From: Rosa chinensis
Taxonomy: Eukaryota; Streptophyta; Magnoliopsida; Rosales; Rosaceae
Length of the DNA stretch: 64,000 bases
Direction of reading: 5' to 3'
Assembly: GCF_002994745.2 (NCBI RefSeq)
Contig: NC_037088.1
Location: 4,469,001-4,533,000 of the forward strand
This document shows positions 30,610 through 42,060 of the stretch, piece by piece. The notes below the pieces were generated by a model. That model was not told where the DNA came from, did no database searches, and worked only from the letters and a program-made list of their open reading frames with translations. The stretch's first letter is position 1. Every line of letters begins with the position of its first letter. The position numbers and the translations under genes are program-made.

Positions 30610-32306
30610 GTAAGAATTTATAGTTAACTGTGTTTGAGATTATTGTTTATGTCAACTATTTTATAGCTTGATATATACCCAACTTTATTTTTGCTTACTT
30701 TATGTAGACCTGCTATTAACAAAGATGGGGAGTCAAGTTCCAGCAGTATGGATGAGGATGGTTGTTCATCAACAGGTGAACTCTAAGGTAAGCTTTGAGT
30801 TTTTTGAGTTTGAAGATTTGGGATTTTTAGGATTTTGCATCTGATTTGGGATTTTTCTAATTTTGCATCAGTCAACTACCACTACTACTTTAATGATTTA
30901 GCTTTTGTATGGATTATAGGTTGATCAATGTTTTGGAAGACATAGAATTCATTTCAAGATTATATGGTGGTAGAGTCTTGTTGATAGTCAATTTCAAGAT
31001 TCTGGAACTTATATATCTGCATATTTGCATACTACTATGAAAAAAGTAGCATAATTTAGCTCAAGTTGGTCAAAAACAGGAGTGTTGCCTCTGAGTAGCT
31101 TTGGAAGCCATATTCTCAAAAGTTTCTTCTTGCATCTGTTAATTATTGTGAATTGATCTGTTGACTCACAGTTTTCTTTCTTTTTGTGTAGTTTAGTTTT
31201 CCACTAATGAAAGAAGTTTGTATCTTTTTGTAGTAAAATATCATGAGGTCAAAAGATATCCAATATTTTTTTGCAGATATTGATACTTTGCAGATATTGA
31301 ATGGGGGCTATTTTGAGTTTGGCTGGTCCCAAATCTGGGACAAATGATTATCATGAGGTTGCTCAGAATGATGCCTGTAAGCGGAAAAAAATGTCGTCAT
31401 GTACTTATGAGGAGAGCCAAAGATTAATTCCCAATCTTTCCCAGTATATATGATTGTTTATAGGAGATTTTCTCACATTGGAATTAACTTGTCAGACAAA
31501 TGCAATTTCCAGGTTCCTATGGACGTTATTGTATGTAATGGTTTCAATTGTGAATGGTTAGTTGGATACTTAGAAGATTCTTGGAAGATTGGTTAAAAAA
31601 TAGGCTCATTGAAATTTTGTACATGAGCAATCTTGTTTTGTTTAAGAATGCCAAGCTTCAGTATGAACTGATATTCAAATATTATTGATTGCCATTGGTA
31701 TATTACTCGTTGTTGAGAACTATATAACCAACTTTCGCTTAACTTATAATGATACTCTTAGAGTTTTGGCACCTGAAAGTGAGTTGATGTACATGAAGAT
31801 GGAATAAAAGCTAGGATATGACAATAACTTGAATATATGACTAAAAAAAGGAAAACAAATTACAGTGCATGATCTTTTCATTTTGTTTCCAATAAATGTT
31901 TGCTGCCAGTGGTGCCTGCTGATAGCAGAAATAACAAATTGTAGGAAAACAACAACCACAAGTCCACAGCCAAGAAACCAACATACACCCAAAGTAAACA
32001 ACATTCATGTAAAGATATCATTCATTCTATAATACAATAAAATACAAAACAAAATGAACTTTTCTCTAGAATAGCAAAAGCAAAGCTCTGTGTTCTGAGA
32101 CAATGCACAAAACAACCACAACAACCACATATCTGTGTTCTCAGAGAATGCATATTACATTGACAAAGTCTATAAAGTAGAGCTCACCTTACTACTAAAA
32201 GTATTACACAAATAAACCTAGATTCCCAATCCACAGCCAATACATTATGTGAAGACCAATCCACCAAATCTAGATAGAAACTGTCTTGCATCCAAAACCT
32301 GAAGAA
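30610..32306. other. Interior of the large TIR element, non-coding
   Basis: AT-rich, intron-like on the plus strand after the zinc-knuckle exon. I see no further exon that I can name. Confidence 0.4.
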
Positions 32307-32496
32307 TCAAACACACCATAACTTGTCTTGTTCCAGATCCTTGGGTTTTTTTGGATTGTCCTCGATGACTTGTTTCTTAGAGATAGGAACATAGCCTTCA
32401 GGAGGGTACTTCGACCAGTCAAACATTTTGGTGTACTTTTTTACAGCATCATCATTCTCTGACTCGTCTGAATAATCTCCAGCATAATCTCTTATC
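32307..32496 (-). pseudogene. Exon-like fragment of an unknown gene
   Basis: After an acceptor (cctattcag) near 32497 the minus strand reads RDYAGDYSDESENDDAVKKY, TKMFDWSKYPPEGYVPISKK, QVIEDNPKKPKDLEQDKLW and stops. The acidic, lysine-rich composition and clean acceptor look like a terminal exon. I do not recognise the family. It lies in the same orientation as the RNase E/G exon and may come from the same capture or a different gene. Confidence 0.45.
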
Positions 32497-32559
32497 TGAA
32501 TAGGAGAAAGAACCATCATACAGGTTGTCAAAGTTTCAAATTCACTTTCTGTCCAGGCA

Positions 32560-32575
32560 GGGGGGGGGGGGGGGG
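32560..32575 (+). repeat. Run of 16 G
   Basis: A homopolymer of 16 G directly visible, in AT-rich DNA. Possible G-quadruplex or assembly artefact. Confidence 0.9.
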
Positions 32576-32808
32576 CGGCAGAAAAGAATATAGTTTTTGC
32601 CTAAACAAGTTCATGATATGTAGGATCTCTACAAGTGAATGTGAAAAATTATGATATCAACCATAAACTGGAACAAAATCAAGCTGAAAGATAATAGGCT
32701 AGTCCAGTAAGCAACTAAGTACACAATTAGTCCCATGGATGTGCAAAACTATGTCCATATGTGAAGCATGCACATTTGCACACACAAAAGAAAGAAACTT
32801 TGACTTAC

Positions 32809-32881
32809 ATTCATCGGCCATATAAATGAAATCTACCACAATTATGCCCCCAATATCTCTCAGTCGTAACTCCCTTGCAAT
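32809..32881 (-). pseudogene. RNE: Captured exon of chloroplast RNase E/G-like protein
   Basis: Between a TTTCAG acceptor (32882-32887) and a GTAAGT donor (32803-32808), this 73-nt exon reads IARELRLRDIGGIIVVDFIY, then MADE. It matches the RNase E/G catalytic signature (IARQLRLRDIGGIIVVDFIDM in the family), where the aspartates bind the catalytic metal. Here the second Asp of D-F-I-D is Tyr, so the piece could not be active. RNE processes chloroplast polycistronic RNA. No other RNE exon was found within the element. Confidence 0.8.
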
Positions 32882-33599
32882 CTGAAACACAATATTCTCT
32901 ATCAAAAACTACTGCAAAGCTTAAAGAAAAAGAGGGAAGAATAGAAAATTTATCTTAAACCTTTCAAATAAGAGCCTAGCAATTTTTAAAAGAAAACCAT
33001 GTATCAAAGTCATACACAACTTCAACGTTGTTTATATGCATGCATGTAGTTAATTGGAGAATAAACAGGGGTAAGCTTCTTTAAATAGGTTCAGTACAAG
33101 TTTGTACCAAACTTACAACTAGCCCTTCTATGTTCATATCCTTATGTTTTTATATGAATAAAATAGATATTACATGAATGATTTGATATTTGGCGTTGTT
33201 TATGGTAACCAATTAATGAGATACTGGTTGCATAGATACTCAGAAGAACAACCCAGAAGAAAATCTATACATGAAGGGAAAGCAAGGCCCAAATGTGGTA
33301 ATAAGAGTTCAGCATAAATCATTGACATGTCATTAACACTCACCAAATATAGATAAGCAAAAGGAATAAGCAATCGACTTGCAATTTCCCACATAACAAA
33401 AAGCTGCTAGATATCAGATGTATTTATGAATTCATTCAATAGTTTTAAACTTCAGCTAGCGATCTTGATTCATACACATAGCAGCAACAAAAACCAAGGA
33501 GAACAGATACATCAACAGATTCGCTGACTAGTTATAGAAAGGAAAAATCTCAATTATGGCATCTCGCATAAAAGATTCAAAAAAAAAAAAAAAAAACCC

Positions 33600-33788
33600 T
33601 AAATTTTGTAATTGGAAATCAAAAGTATCAGAAAAGAGAGAACCCATACTCGAGAAAAACTCTAGATGACTGTATGTGCTTCCAAGCCTCCAATTTTGGG
33701 GCGAAAACTCCAAGGGAGGTCGATACCATCGGAGGATTGCAATTTTTGTGAGAGAAAGAAAAAGAACGAAGCTTGGGTTATGACAATC
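33600..33788 (-). repeat. Diverged second copy of the inner TIR sequence
   Basis: Sequence here (ttgtaattggaaatcaaa, gagagaacccatactc, gcgaaaactccaag, gcaacctgaggcgag) repeats that of 33950-34140 inside the adjacent arm, in the same orientation but with much more divergence. The arm therefore arose by duplicating an older internal copy, perhaps captured 5' UTR sequence. Confidence 0.8.
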
Positions 33789-34368
33789 GTGCAACCTGAG
33801 GCGAGTTACCCATGAATGCTTTTCATTGCTGCCTAAAACTAAAAAAGATACATATGACAATCAATGAAAACACCATAACATCGACAAAAGAAAGAAAGAA
33901 GAAACCCAGAAACAGAAAGAAGAAACGCCCCAAATATGGTAAAACCCTAAATTTTGTAATTGGAAATCAAACAAATCAGAAAAAAGAGAGAACCCATACT
34001 CCAGATGTGCTCCTCTGCTTCCAAGTCTCCAACTTTTGGCGCGAAAACTCCAAGAGAGGTCGGGACCATAAGAGAACTACAATTTTCATGAGAAAGAGGA
34101 AAAAAAGAAAGCTTCGATTGCACGATTGTTGCAACCTGAGATGAGTTTAGCATCAATTGTGAGAAGACATGGATTGGAAGATATGGATTTTGGCTGGAGA
34201 ACCAGAGAAGACTTTGGTTTTATCGTTGGGAGTAGTCGGGTTTGAAGTGCAAGACTATTTGACGCGATTGTTATTGGAAGCGGGCCATTCCTTTTCATTT
34301 AAGCCGATCAACGGCTGAGAACGTTCGTCCGCATTTTTATAATTTCACGGACGTCCTCTTTCGAACCC

Positions 34369-34373
<5 letters not shown>

Positions 34374-34412
<39 letters not shown>
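34374..34412. repeat. (TA)n microsatellite at the right flank of the large TIR element
   Basis: About 19 TA units directly abut the element end. Confidence 0.95.
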
Positions 34413-34416
<4 letters not shown>

Positions 34417-34707
34417 AAGGAAGAAAAGTATACTTTGATCAGGCATAATGTTCAGTCAATGTTTAAAACTCTATATCACCTTTGACACCATTTTTATCCC
34501 CACTGAAAAATGGTTAAATTTAAAAATCAAGCATTGATATAATTTAATTACATTAAGCCCGACGAGAGGTGTTCCAGCATTACTCACCAAACAGTAGGAA
34601 CTCAAGCCACCAGAATAAGACTGATCCAGACTACGATCTGCCAAGAACTGTTTCAGTACCAAAGCAAGGGGTGTAGCGGCTGGAAACTGCTCAGTTAAAT
34701 CTTTAAC

Positions 34708-36540
34708 CTGCAAATGACTATCTACAGTTAAAAAAAATATAAACAAACATTAAGAATGTAGTCTTTAAAGTATAAATGTCAATGACAATGTCTCAAGAAA
34801 AATACACTAAAAAGATTAGAACATGTAGAATAGGTATCCATAAAATTATATGAGATGCTAGAATGAGAATATTTACAGAGAGAATCACTTCTGCAAAATG
34901 CAACCAAAGAACAAAGAAGAAATCATTAAAAAGGAAAAGCTCAGAGATCCCCTGCATATATAACTAAAACAAGAAAGAGTAACTACAAAGAACAAGAATG
35001 CAGCCTTACTCGCTCAACTTAGTTTGCACAATCGGTGAGTCACACATCATCCTGTGATCATGGGGTTTGGCTTTAACCACATAAAGCAAATCCTCCAAAT
35101 GCAGAAACAGCTTGGCTCCTGGTACTAGAAGACCAGAAGCTATATGCAGGTACAGACAAGCTTTCACAAATCCTGCAAATCCACTTCAAAGGTAAAACAT
35201 CTGGCTCTTTTGCATTTATAAATTCAGAAACTTCAAGATGCTTTGTGTCTGAGTAAACAAAATAGTATAAATTGGAGACACCCCTCATGGAATGCATAAC
35301 TAGAAAAAGGAATGTATACTTGTGAGGCCGCATAAAGACAAGCAATCTCATGAATGCTTTAGCTACCAGTCATCTTCAACACAACCTTACAAATATTATC
35401 ATGACAATATTTGTAACCCCAATTACTGTTATCAACTAATAACAAACTCAACTAACATCTCGAAAGAGAAAATGGGCAAATTCGATGAACAAAGTTCTGC
35501 AGTTCCATCATACGGCAATCCATTACATCGTACATTCCATAAAAATCAGAGCTGTTCAAAAGGCAGTAAATTGAAAAAGCTCAAGAATTATCATCTCTTT
35601 ATAGATGAATCATTAGAGTAAAGACATTTTGCACAGTAGTAGGTATGACACTAAATGCAAAAGAAAAGAGTGGGGTTAACTCTCACCCCTCATGCAAGAC
35701 AAAAGCAGTTTCCATTGTGAGGTAACAGGACCGCAATGCATCCACGTAACCCCTCAGAAAAAGTATTCTCAAATTCATAAGAAAAGATGTAGTGGTTTAG
35801 TGGTTTTTGCCCCATTCTTTTCCTACTTCCTCTGAAATTAAAAACTTGATAGATAGATAGGTCTCAAACAGACCCAGGCCGCCTTTCTGACATATCACAC
35901 ATAATTTGACTAGGAAATGCCACTGGTGTTTTATATCTCAGTGCTTGCAAGAGTACGGTAAAAAAAGGTTGACTTTACAGACCCTGACCAAAATAAAACC
36001 CCAAAACACAAAAGTCCCAGTTTTTACTGACCCTGAACATTTCAAAAATACCTAACAAACACCACATCATGACCCTCGGCCACAGTAGAACAAATTCCAT
36101 CATAGTAAACTGAAATTCAACATTCCACTTAGTTCCTGAGGAATTTGGCCAAGTGAAAATTTCACACCTACAATTGTTTCCACAAAGCCAGTAACCTCGG
36201 CAGTGGATAGCAGTAAATATCTCACATTGTCGCACCAAACAAACAAATAGAGCAACAAATTGAATAAACAATCTCCAGAATCAAACCCCGAGAACATAAA
36301 CAAGCAAAATCCGATCCTGAAGAAGTCGGGGGTTTTCAGAGAGAATCACAAAACCCAGTCAGCATTTACAAAACCACTGCTCAAGCTCATCTATTCTGGT
36401 TGATGAACCACAAAACCTATTCAGCAATTACAAAAATCTATCCTGCTTGATGAATCACAGAACCAATTGGAAACCCCAATATATGAACACCTAGTAATTG
36501 AGAGAGTAAAGTAAAGCAGCTTACCCAAACCCAATCCGAC
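34708..36540. other. Intron-like DNA upstream of the poly(A) polymerase exons
   Basis: AT-rich with no exon I can name. Open stretches at 35073-35351 and 35975-36271 (minus) resemble nothing I know. Confidence 0.4.
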
Positions 36541-36756
36541 GCCGCCGCCAATCGAATGACTTATTCAAAATCCCAAATGTATCAACACCTTCTAATTTCT
36601 GAACCGGGGAGGTGAATCAAATTGGGGGGACAAGGATAACGATGAGCGAGATGACGATGAGAGGGAGAAGGATATCGATCAGGTGCCTCCGATCGCAGCC
36701 GGAACTCGCAACCTCAATCACCTCCTCTGATTCGGGGGTGGAGAGACAAGGAGAAC

Positions 36757-36794
<38 letters not shown>

Positions 36795-36900
36795 ATCGAT
36801 CCCTCTATCACTACTACAAAAAGTAACGGGTACAGCAATCCGGTTTGTAGAACTGGGGGAAACTTTATTTCTGAAGATGCCATGACATACATGCTTGTAT
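36541..36900 (-). other. Candidate first exon or 5' UTR of the poly(A) polymerase-like gene
   Basis: GC-richer DNA with a (CT)n tract on the minus strand (36760-36792), and a good donor (TTTGG-GTAAGC) at about 36528. A reading frame of 91 residues (MYVMASSEIKFPPVLQTGLL) crosses it but resembles no protein. CT-rich GC-elevated leaders are typical of plant 5' UTRs. Linkage to the downstream exons is inference. Confidence 0.35.
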
Positions 36901-37575
36901 GCCACTCCCTGCAGACAGTATTCAGGTTGATAGCTGAGGCTGAATGAGATTCTGACTTGCTTTAGTATTGGATACATGGTTGACTAATGAATAATATTTG
37001 TTTTCTAATCACTGTAAACGTTGGTTTCCCTCACTTTTATCTTTCCTTGTGAAATATGCCCGCAACGCTTGAATCATTGGGCTTCTTTCTCTCTCTCCCA
37101 AGAGAGTAAAGGCCCGTTTCTGCTGACCCGAATAATAGACCCTTGGCCTAGTCTTCTCCGTTTTTTTTTTCCCACTTAATCTTCAACCTGATGACTATCT
37201 AAGCTTCTTGAATGGTGTTACAAAGGCACCCATGTTCGTTGTGCAATTCTGGATTATTCCATAAGAGTTTCAACTGCTTTGCTTAGCTTACTGAAATAAA
37301 CTGAGAGGTTTAAAATGCAGCTATTCAGGACCAATTTTAATCATTTGAAGAATTAACCAAACTAAGGTAGAGAGAATAACCAAAATAGACATATGAAACC
37401 AGTGTGTAGTTTAAACAATGCCAAGAGGGCAGAGATAAAAGTCTTACGAATAGTTTGAACATCGAGCTATGTCTTAGAAACATAAGAAACAACTGAACTC
37501 CTAAATGTAAAACAAGTTCCACTCACAGCCAACAGCCCAAACAGGTCTTCATTATTTTATGTTAAGCAAAGGTTC
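36901..37575. other. Non-coding spacer, includes the 3' UTR of the neighbouring gene
   Basis: No gene seen. The right end would hold the 3' UTR of the coiled-coil gene. Confidence 0.45.
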
Positions 37576-38524
37576 CTATTGAGACTTCTTCGACCCTCTC
37601 TTTTTTCGCATTTTGGGTCCATTCTGTCCATCAGGATGATCAAGCTTCACCAATAAATAAAAAAGAGAAAGTCAGCCGTACCACATTTAGGAACCTCCCA
37701 TTCTTCAAAAAAAAAAAAAAAAATCAAGAAGAATGTGCAATGAGAGGGAGAGTAAAGACAGATTTTACAGACTCATGAACTTGACCTTAATCCTAACAAA
37801 TGATATTGCCACAATATATCACCTGAGCTTCTTTGACAAGAGAGACACCGTTAGACTTCTTCGATTTGAGAGTAGAATACACAGCCTCATAGAAAACATT
37901 AAGATTTTCTAGTCTCTTCTCCATCTCTACGCGATTTTCTAGCATCACTGACAATCTCTTATCTACAGTATCCAACGTACACTCTCCTTCTATCAGCTCC
38001 TTTTCCATAGCTTTCCTATATTTCTCATGCGAAGCTTGCATCGCGTCAAAAATATCTTTTAGCTGCAAACAAAGCTTTCCTTTTTGTTTCAAACACACCA
38101 AAACATATATATATATATAGAGTGACTAAAGTAGAACACAAAAATAATTTTTATATTATCAACATATATCATACATTGATCTAGGAATCTTCAACAAGGA
38201 AGTCTTACATTGGTTTCAGACTTCTCCTTACGCTTCAAGGCCTTGTACAGATCGATGAGTTCCTTCTCAAATTCAGATGTTTCGGTCGATTGTCTTGTCA
38301 AGTCAGCTACAGCTCTTTCTTTTGTCTGTTCCATAAGATTAGATTTGGCAGGCCACCCCTGTTTCTCCTGCAATAGCCGCAGCGTTTCCTCTTGGCATTC
38401 AATAATCTGCCGCAAACATTGCATCAGTTACTAAGTACTCAAGAGTGATACTAATTACATATAATCATATATAATGATAAACCTTGTTTTTAAGCTTCAA
38501 AACTTCTTCGTTCCTGCTTGACAT
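37576..38524 (-). CDS. Coiled-coil protein of 182 aa, four exons, unknown function
   Basis: Exons are 38483-38524 (14 codons), 38209-38406 (66), 37823-38062 (80) and 37576-37644 (22 plus stop). All introns (76, 146, 178 nt) have GT-AG ends and all are phase 0, so the frame stays open throughout. The protein starts MSSRNEEVLKLKNK and is mostly helical with heptad patterning (residues of about 5-80 and 95-150: ETSEFEKELIDLYKALKRKE; EMEKRLENLNVFYEAVYSTL). It ends in a basic tail, KMRKKRGSKKSQ, that could be a nuclear localisation signal. No membrane segment or signal peptide is seen. It could be a structural or kinetochore-type coiled coil, but I do not recognise it. An acceptor-like tag lies just before the ATG, so a 5' UTR intron is likely. 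This is the best candidate for a live host gene in the window. Confidence 0.85.
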
Positions 38525-39488
38525 CCTGCCCCTACCTATTTGACCACAAAAAAACAATTAAAGGCATAAAAACAAAAAAGGAAACCATAGCCGAACTCGA
38601 TCAAAATTCCAATCGAAACCGCAAATTTAAAGGGAAAAATACTAGAAGCTGATAAGAGAGATTGAAATTGTAAGTTTGCTTTGTGCGACTCGATGAGTTT
38701 GGGGGTTTTTCACTGAAAAACCTAAACTGAATAAGAAATGCTCCTACGGCGGCATTTCAATAGATATACACGAATACCTCGTTGTCGGTCGCACACCCGG
38801 ATGGGAATTGAAGCCCAGTTCTTGGCGTCTATCAGCTGAATCCGGACTAAGATCACTGGGATTTGGGACCGGGTCGGGTTAGGAGGTGGTGGCCGCGGTG
38901 AGGGAGTGTTTCGGATGGATGGGTGGTCGTCAGGGGGGGAGAGGAGTCCCAAGTGTCCGTCGGGAGCAAGTAAAGCTAACAGATATAATTGGGCTAGTAC
39001 AAACAGATGAGAGAAGATAAATAATACACGGGCGGTCACGGGCGGGTTTACCGGGCTCAACCCATGCTATACGAGTCATAACGGGTCGAGCTCAATGAAT
39101 TTGCGGATTGCACGTTGAAACTTGTTAAGAGTTAAGACTGCTATGGCCCATTTTATTTTTAAATTTTTTTCTAATCAATTATTCTAACTTATTAATACCG
39201 GTTAACAAAAAATTAGTCAGTGAAAACCGTTAAGACCCACAAACATAAAAAGAAAAGAAAAAAAATGATGAGATACAACTAACAGAGGAGAGAAGAGACA
39301 TATATTGATGTTAATCTCTAGGCCTTAAGGATGTCATTGGATCTACGAAAGTGGTTAACTCTTAACATATTCTTAGATTCCGAGTATGTTCATCTAGGGC
39401 TGAGATGGTTAGGGTTTTCAAAAAAAAATTCCAAAATCGAAACCGAAGTGCATTAATGCGTTTTGGTTCGGGTTTTTCATTATGTGAA
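38525..39488. other. Upstream region of the coiled-coil gene
   Basis: 38525-39000 is GC-richer (5' UTR and promoter). Further right is AT-rich DNA with a TAGGGCTGAGATGG start near 39397 that may be an older hAT-like repeat into which the next element inserted. Confidence 0.45.
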
Positions 39489-40423
39489 GTTGGAACTAGG
39501 GGTCGTCAACGGGCCGGGCCATCAGTAGAGGGCTTGGGCCGGGCCTTACAATATTTTTACAAAATGACGGGCGGGGTTGAGCTGAGTTTTATTATAAACT
39601 TCAAGATTTAAGCCCATGCATACAAACTTAGTCTTGCGGGTTTTTTGGGGTCGATCTGGGTAGCCCTCATTTACCCGGGCCGGTCCTATATTCTCTAATT
39701 TCAAATAATAAATAACTTAATCTACATTTAAGTTTTTACTCAAATAATTTAATTAGAATTCTTACAGTAATTAATTTCGGATAAAAACATACGTATGTAT
39801 GTATATATGTGTGCCTATATATATATATATATATATATATTCTTTTAATTTTGATTAATTGTTGACATGTTCAGTGTCATGAATTAGATTTTCTAGCAGA
39901 TTCCTTCCTCTTCTGTATCAGTGATATCAGTATTGGATTGTCATTGTCTAGTCTTCATATTGCACCCAAATGTGAAGCCAAATTGTCTAGTCGAGCAGAT
40001 TCCTTCCTCCTTGTATCAATGATATCAGATTATCAGTATTGGTTGTCTAGTTTACATATATAGAGATACACATATATTTATATGTATGTGTATATGTGCG
40101 TATATAATAGATTATATATATATATATATATGTATTGTATAATATATAATTTATACATATATACACACACACACAATATATATTGACTACACATGGTATA
40201 GTGGGCTTACGGGCCAGGTATTTAAGGGCTGAGCGGGCATTTACTGGCCTTATGCAGGCCGGGCCTATGGGACAGGCCAGGTTTAAACCCTTAAACCAAG
40301 CCCGACCCTATACCCACCGAAGCGTGTTTTTATGCGGGCCAGGCCGGGCTTTTACCCGTCAGGCTTACTGGAATCCATCGACCCACTTGATCCGCAGACT
40401 AAATGATGAGGTCTAGTTGGAAC
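39489..40423. mobile_element. Non-autonomous hAT-type element with 8-bp target duplication (39497-40415)
   Basis: Begins TAGGGGTCGTCAACGGGCC at 39497 and ends GATGAGGTCTA at 40415. The duplication GTTGGAAC lies at 39489-39496 and 40416-40423. GGGCC-rich subterminal motifs resemble those of the element at 28501. The interior is AT-rich with TA and CA microsatellites (39815-39840, 40115-40175). No coding capacity. Confidence 0.85.
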
Positions 40424-40830
40424 TGACAAGGTCCAGAACTGTTTTCTATTAGTTCGGTTATGCCAATTCCTTGGTTCCTACACTTAGGTAGTGTTTGGGT
40501 AGGGGATTTGGATGTTCCAAGGGATTTCAAGGTGATGTGATTATAAGGTGAAGGGATCATAAGATGATAAGATCTTAAAATGAAGGGATATAAGTGGTGG
40601 ATTATTTAAATGACTAGTTTAGTTAATTTTTTTTAGTGAATGGATTTAATTATGGGATTTTGTAAACATATTTATTTATTTTTGACAAGATTAATCTTTT
40701 TTTTATATTTTGCTATTTCTAGTTAATTTCAATTTTTTTTTAATGAAATAGATGTAAAACAAGAAAAATTTGTGCTTCACCAATTAATTCCAAAACTTCC
40801 ATTAAAATGAAAAAAAATCATGGTTTACTA
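40424..40830. other. Non-coding, probable DNA-transposon remnant
   Basis: Starts with tagtgtttgggtaggggat, a type of sequence common at the ends of plant hAT-like MITEs. No gene is visible. Confidence 0.4.
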
Positions 40831-40831
40831 C

Positions 40832-40931
40832 AAAATAAATAAAAATATATTAATTACATAATAATTGATTTGAAGATTAGCTTAATTCAAGCGTTTTAGA
40901 TACGATTACATGCATAAAATGCGTGTAATCA
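40832..40931 (-). repeat. Truncated 3' LTR of the LARD-like element
   Basis: About 100 bp nearly identical to 49077-49177 in the same orientation. The LTR tip is a near-perfect 30-bp palindrome around GCAT-AAAA-TGC with TGATTACA arms. Confidence 0.88.
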
Positions 40932-41644
40932 CACCCGCACACTTGAACTTTGCTTGTGACAGGACCCGCCCCAGATTTCACCTTGAAATCCAAAGTGGCT
41001 CTGCGGGGCCCACCTTAGAAGAAATTCTACCAAAAATTTGGCGGAACTTCCTCTAAAAGTGGACTACCCAAAACCTGTAGAAAGACACTTACACTTCTAA
41101 AATAATACACCCTTAATCTTTTGGAGCCACCATGCTCCCTAAAATACAACATCTCCATATCACAAAACAATTCTGAACTTAAAAAATATTAATCTCATAG
41201 GTTATCAGAACAATCTAATGTACAGGCGTACAAGAGAATAGAATACAAGATAAAGAACCGATACTTTTATAATGCGAAAGCTATGACAGCTATGCCTCAA
41301 CCCCATGTCCGATCGACATCAAGCTAAATTGGCCTGCAAATTGGACATTTAAAACCGAAGGGCTCAGGGGAAAACATTTAAAAACCGTTAGAGTGAGTCG
41401 ACGAAAATAAGTAATTTCGAATGTATAAGTAAAACTTAATGTTTTCCCAAGTTATTCTCTAAAAACTCGCATGCAGTAACAATCTTGAAAATACTCTTAA
41501 TCATCATCTTTACTGCAATCTTAATCACGTAAAAAATAGAACATCTTGCAATCTCTTAAAATCTCCAATCCCTCATAAAAGTAATCATATTTCAAATATC
41601 TTGTTAACAAAACCGACATGCAGCGAGATTTCACAATATTTCCA

Positions 41645-42060
41645 ACTCAATCCTTTTCCAAGAAAGCTCATTTGATGATTAGAAAGGACTGCCGTCTAAT
41701 CATCTCATGCCATCTGAAAGGGACTGCCACCCAGATGACGCATCGGAAGGGAATGCCAACCAGAATAGGAGGCGGTGGGTAGAAGGGACTGCCAACTAGC
41801 CACATGTAGTTAGAAGGGATTGCCAACTGACTACCTCATGTCATTTGGAAGGGACTGCCAATCAGGTGACGCATCGGAAGAGACTGCCAATCGGATTTAG
41901 GAGGAGGTGGGTAGAAGGGACTGCTAACTAGCCACAGATAGTTAGAAGGGACTGCCAACTGTCTACCTCATATCATCTGGAAGGGACTGCCAAACGGGAT
42001 GTAATCTGGAAGGGACTGCCAACCAAACTATTACCTAGAAGGGACTGCCGACTAGATAAA
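41645..42060 (+). repeat. Minisatellite of GGAAGGGACTGCCAAC units
   Basis: At least twelve degenerate units of 30-50 bp, each with (a/g)gaagggactgccaa(c/t), alternate with catctgg, gacgcatc and tagcca linkers. It lies within the solo LTR. Confidence 0.92.

Larger units (their letters stand above)
27813..34373. mobile_element. Large element with about 585-bp near-identical TIRs, gene fragments inside
   Basis: The left arm (27813-28404) begins ACAGAAGGGTTCGAAAGAGG; the right arm (33789-34373) ends with its exact complement. Arms differ by a 9-bp indel (agatgagaa near 27908) and very few substitutions, so the insertion is recent or the arms are homogenised. The element is 6.56 kb including a nested 2.0-kb hAT element. 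It carries a FAR1/FRS-type exon and an RNase E/G exon, and no transposase catalytic domain that I can see. Long arms with captured exons suggest a Pack-MULE; the target duplication cannot be read because both flanks are TA repeat. Confidence 0.85.
25649..34707 (-). pseudogene. MEE44-like non-canonical poly(A) polymerase gene fragment, four exons
   Basis: Four exons with consensus splice sites are collinear with the PAP-associated region of plant TRF4/MEE44-like nucleotidyltransferases, enzymes that add A tails to RNA. Exon a, 34588-34707, 40 codons (LTEQFPAATPLALVLKQFLA, DQSYSGGLSSYCL). Exon b, 26777-26836, 20 codons (VLLIVRFPQHECFLGRPINQ). Exon c, 25889-25928 (DFGDLLMNF). Exon d, 25649-25726 (NVFDPRQMRISVQGKGVYIK). 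Exon c is 40 nt where phase needs 41; one base seems lost after TTCTT in the family's FLYFFG codons, so the frame breaks. The nucleotidyltransferase core with its catalytic aspartates and the following IDPIHIDDPL exon are not found. The intron between a and b is 7.75 kb because a large transposon sits in it. I infer a decaying or partial gene. Confidence 0.8.

Noticed and set aside
30614..32300. Further RNase E/G or FAR1 exons inside the large TIR element
   Set aside because: No stretch with family motifs plus splice sites could be found by eye; a profile search would be needed.
41645..42060. Regularly spaced repeats resembling a CRISPR array
   Set aside because: Units are degenerate, spacing varies, they sit inside a plant LTR, and no cas genes or prokaryotic context exist.
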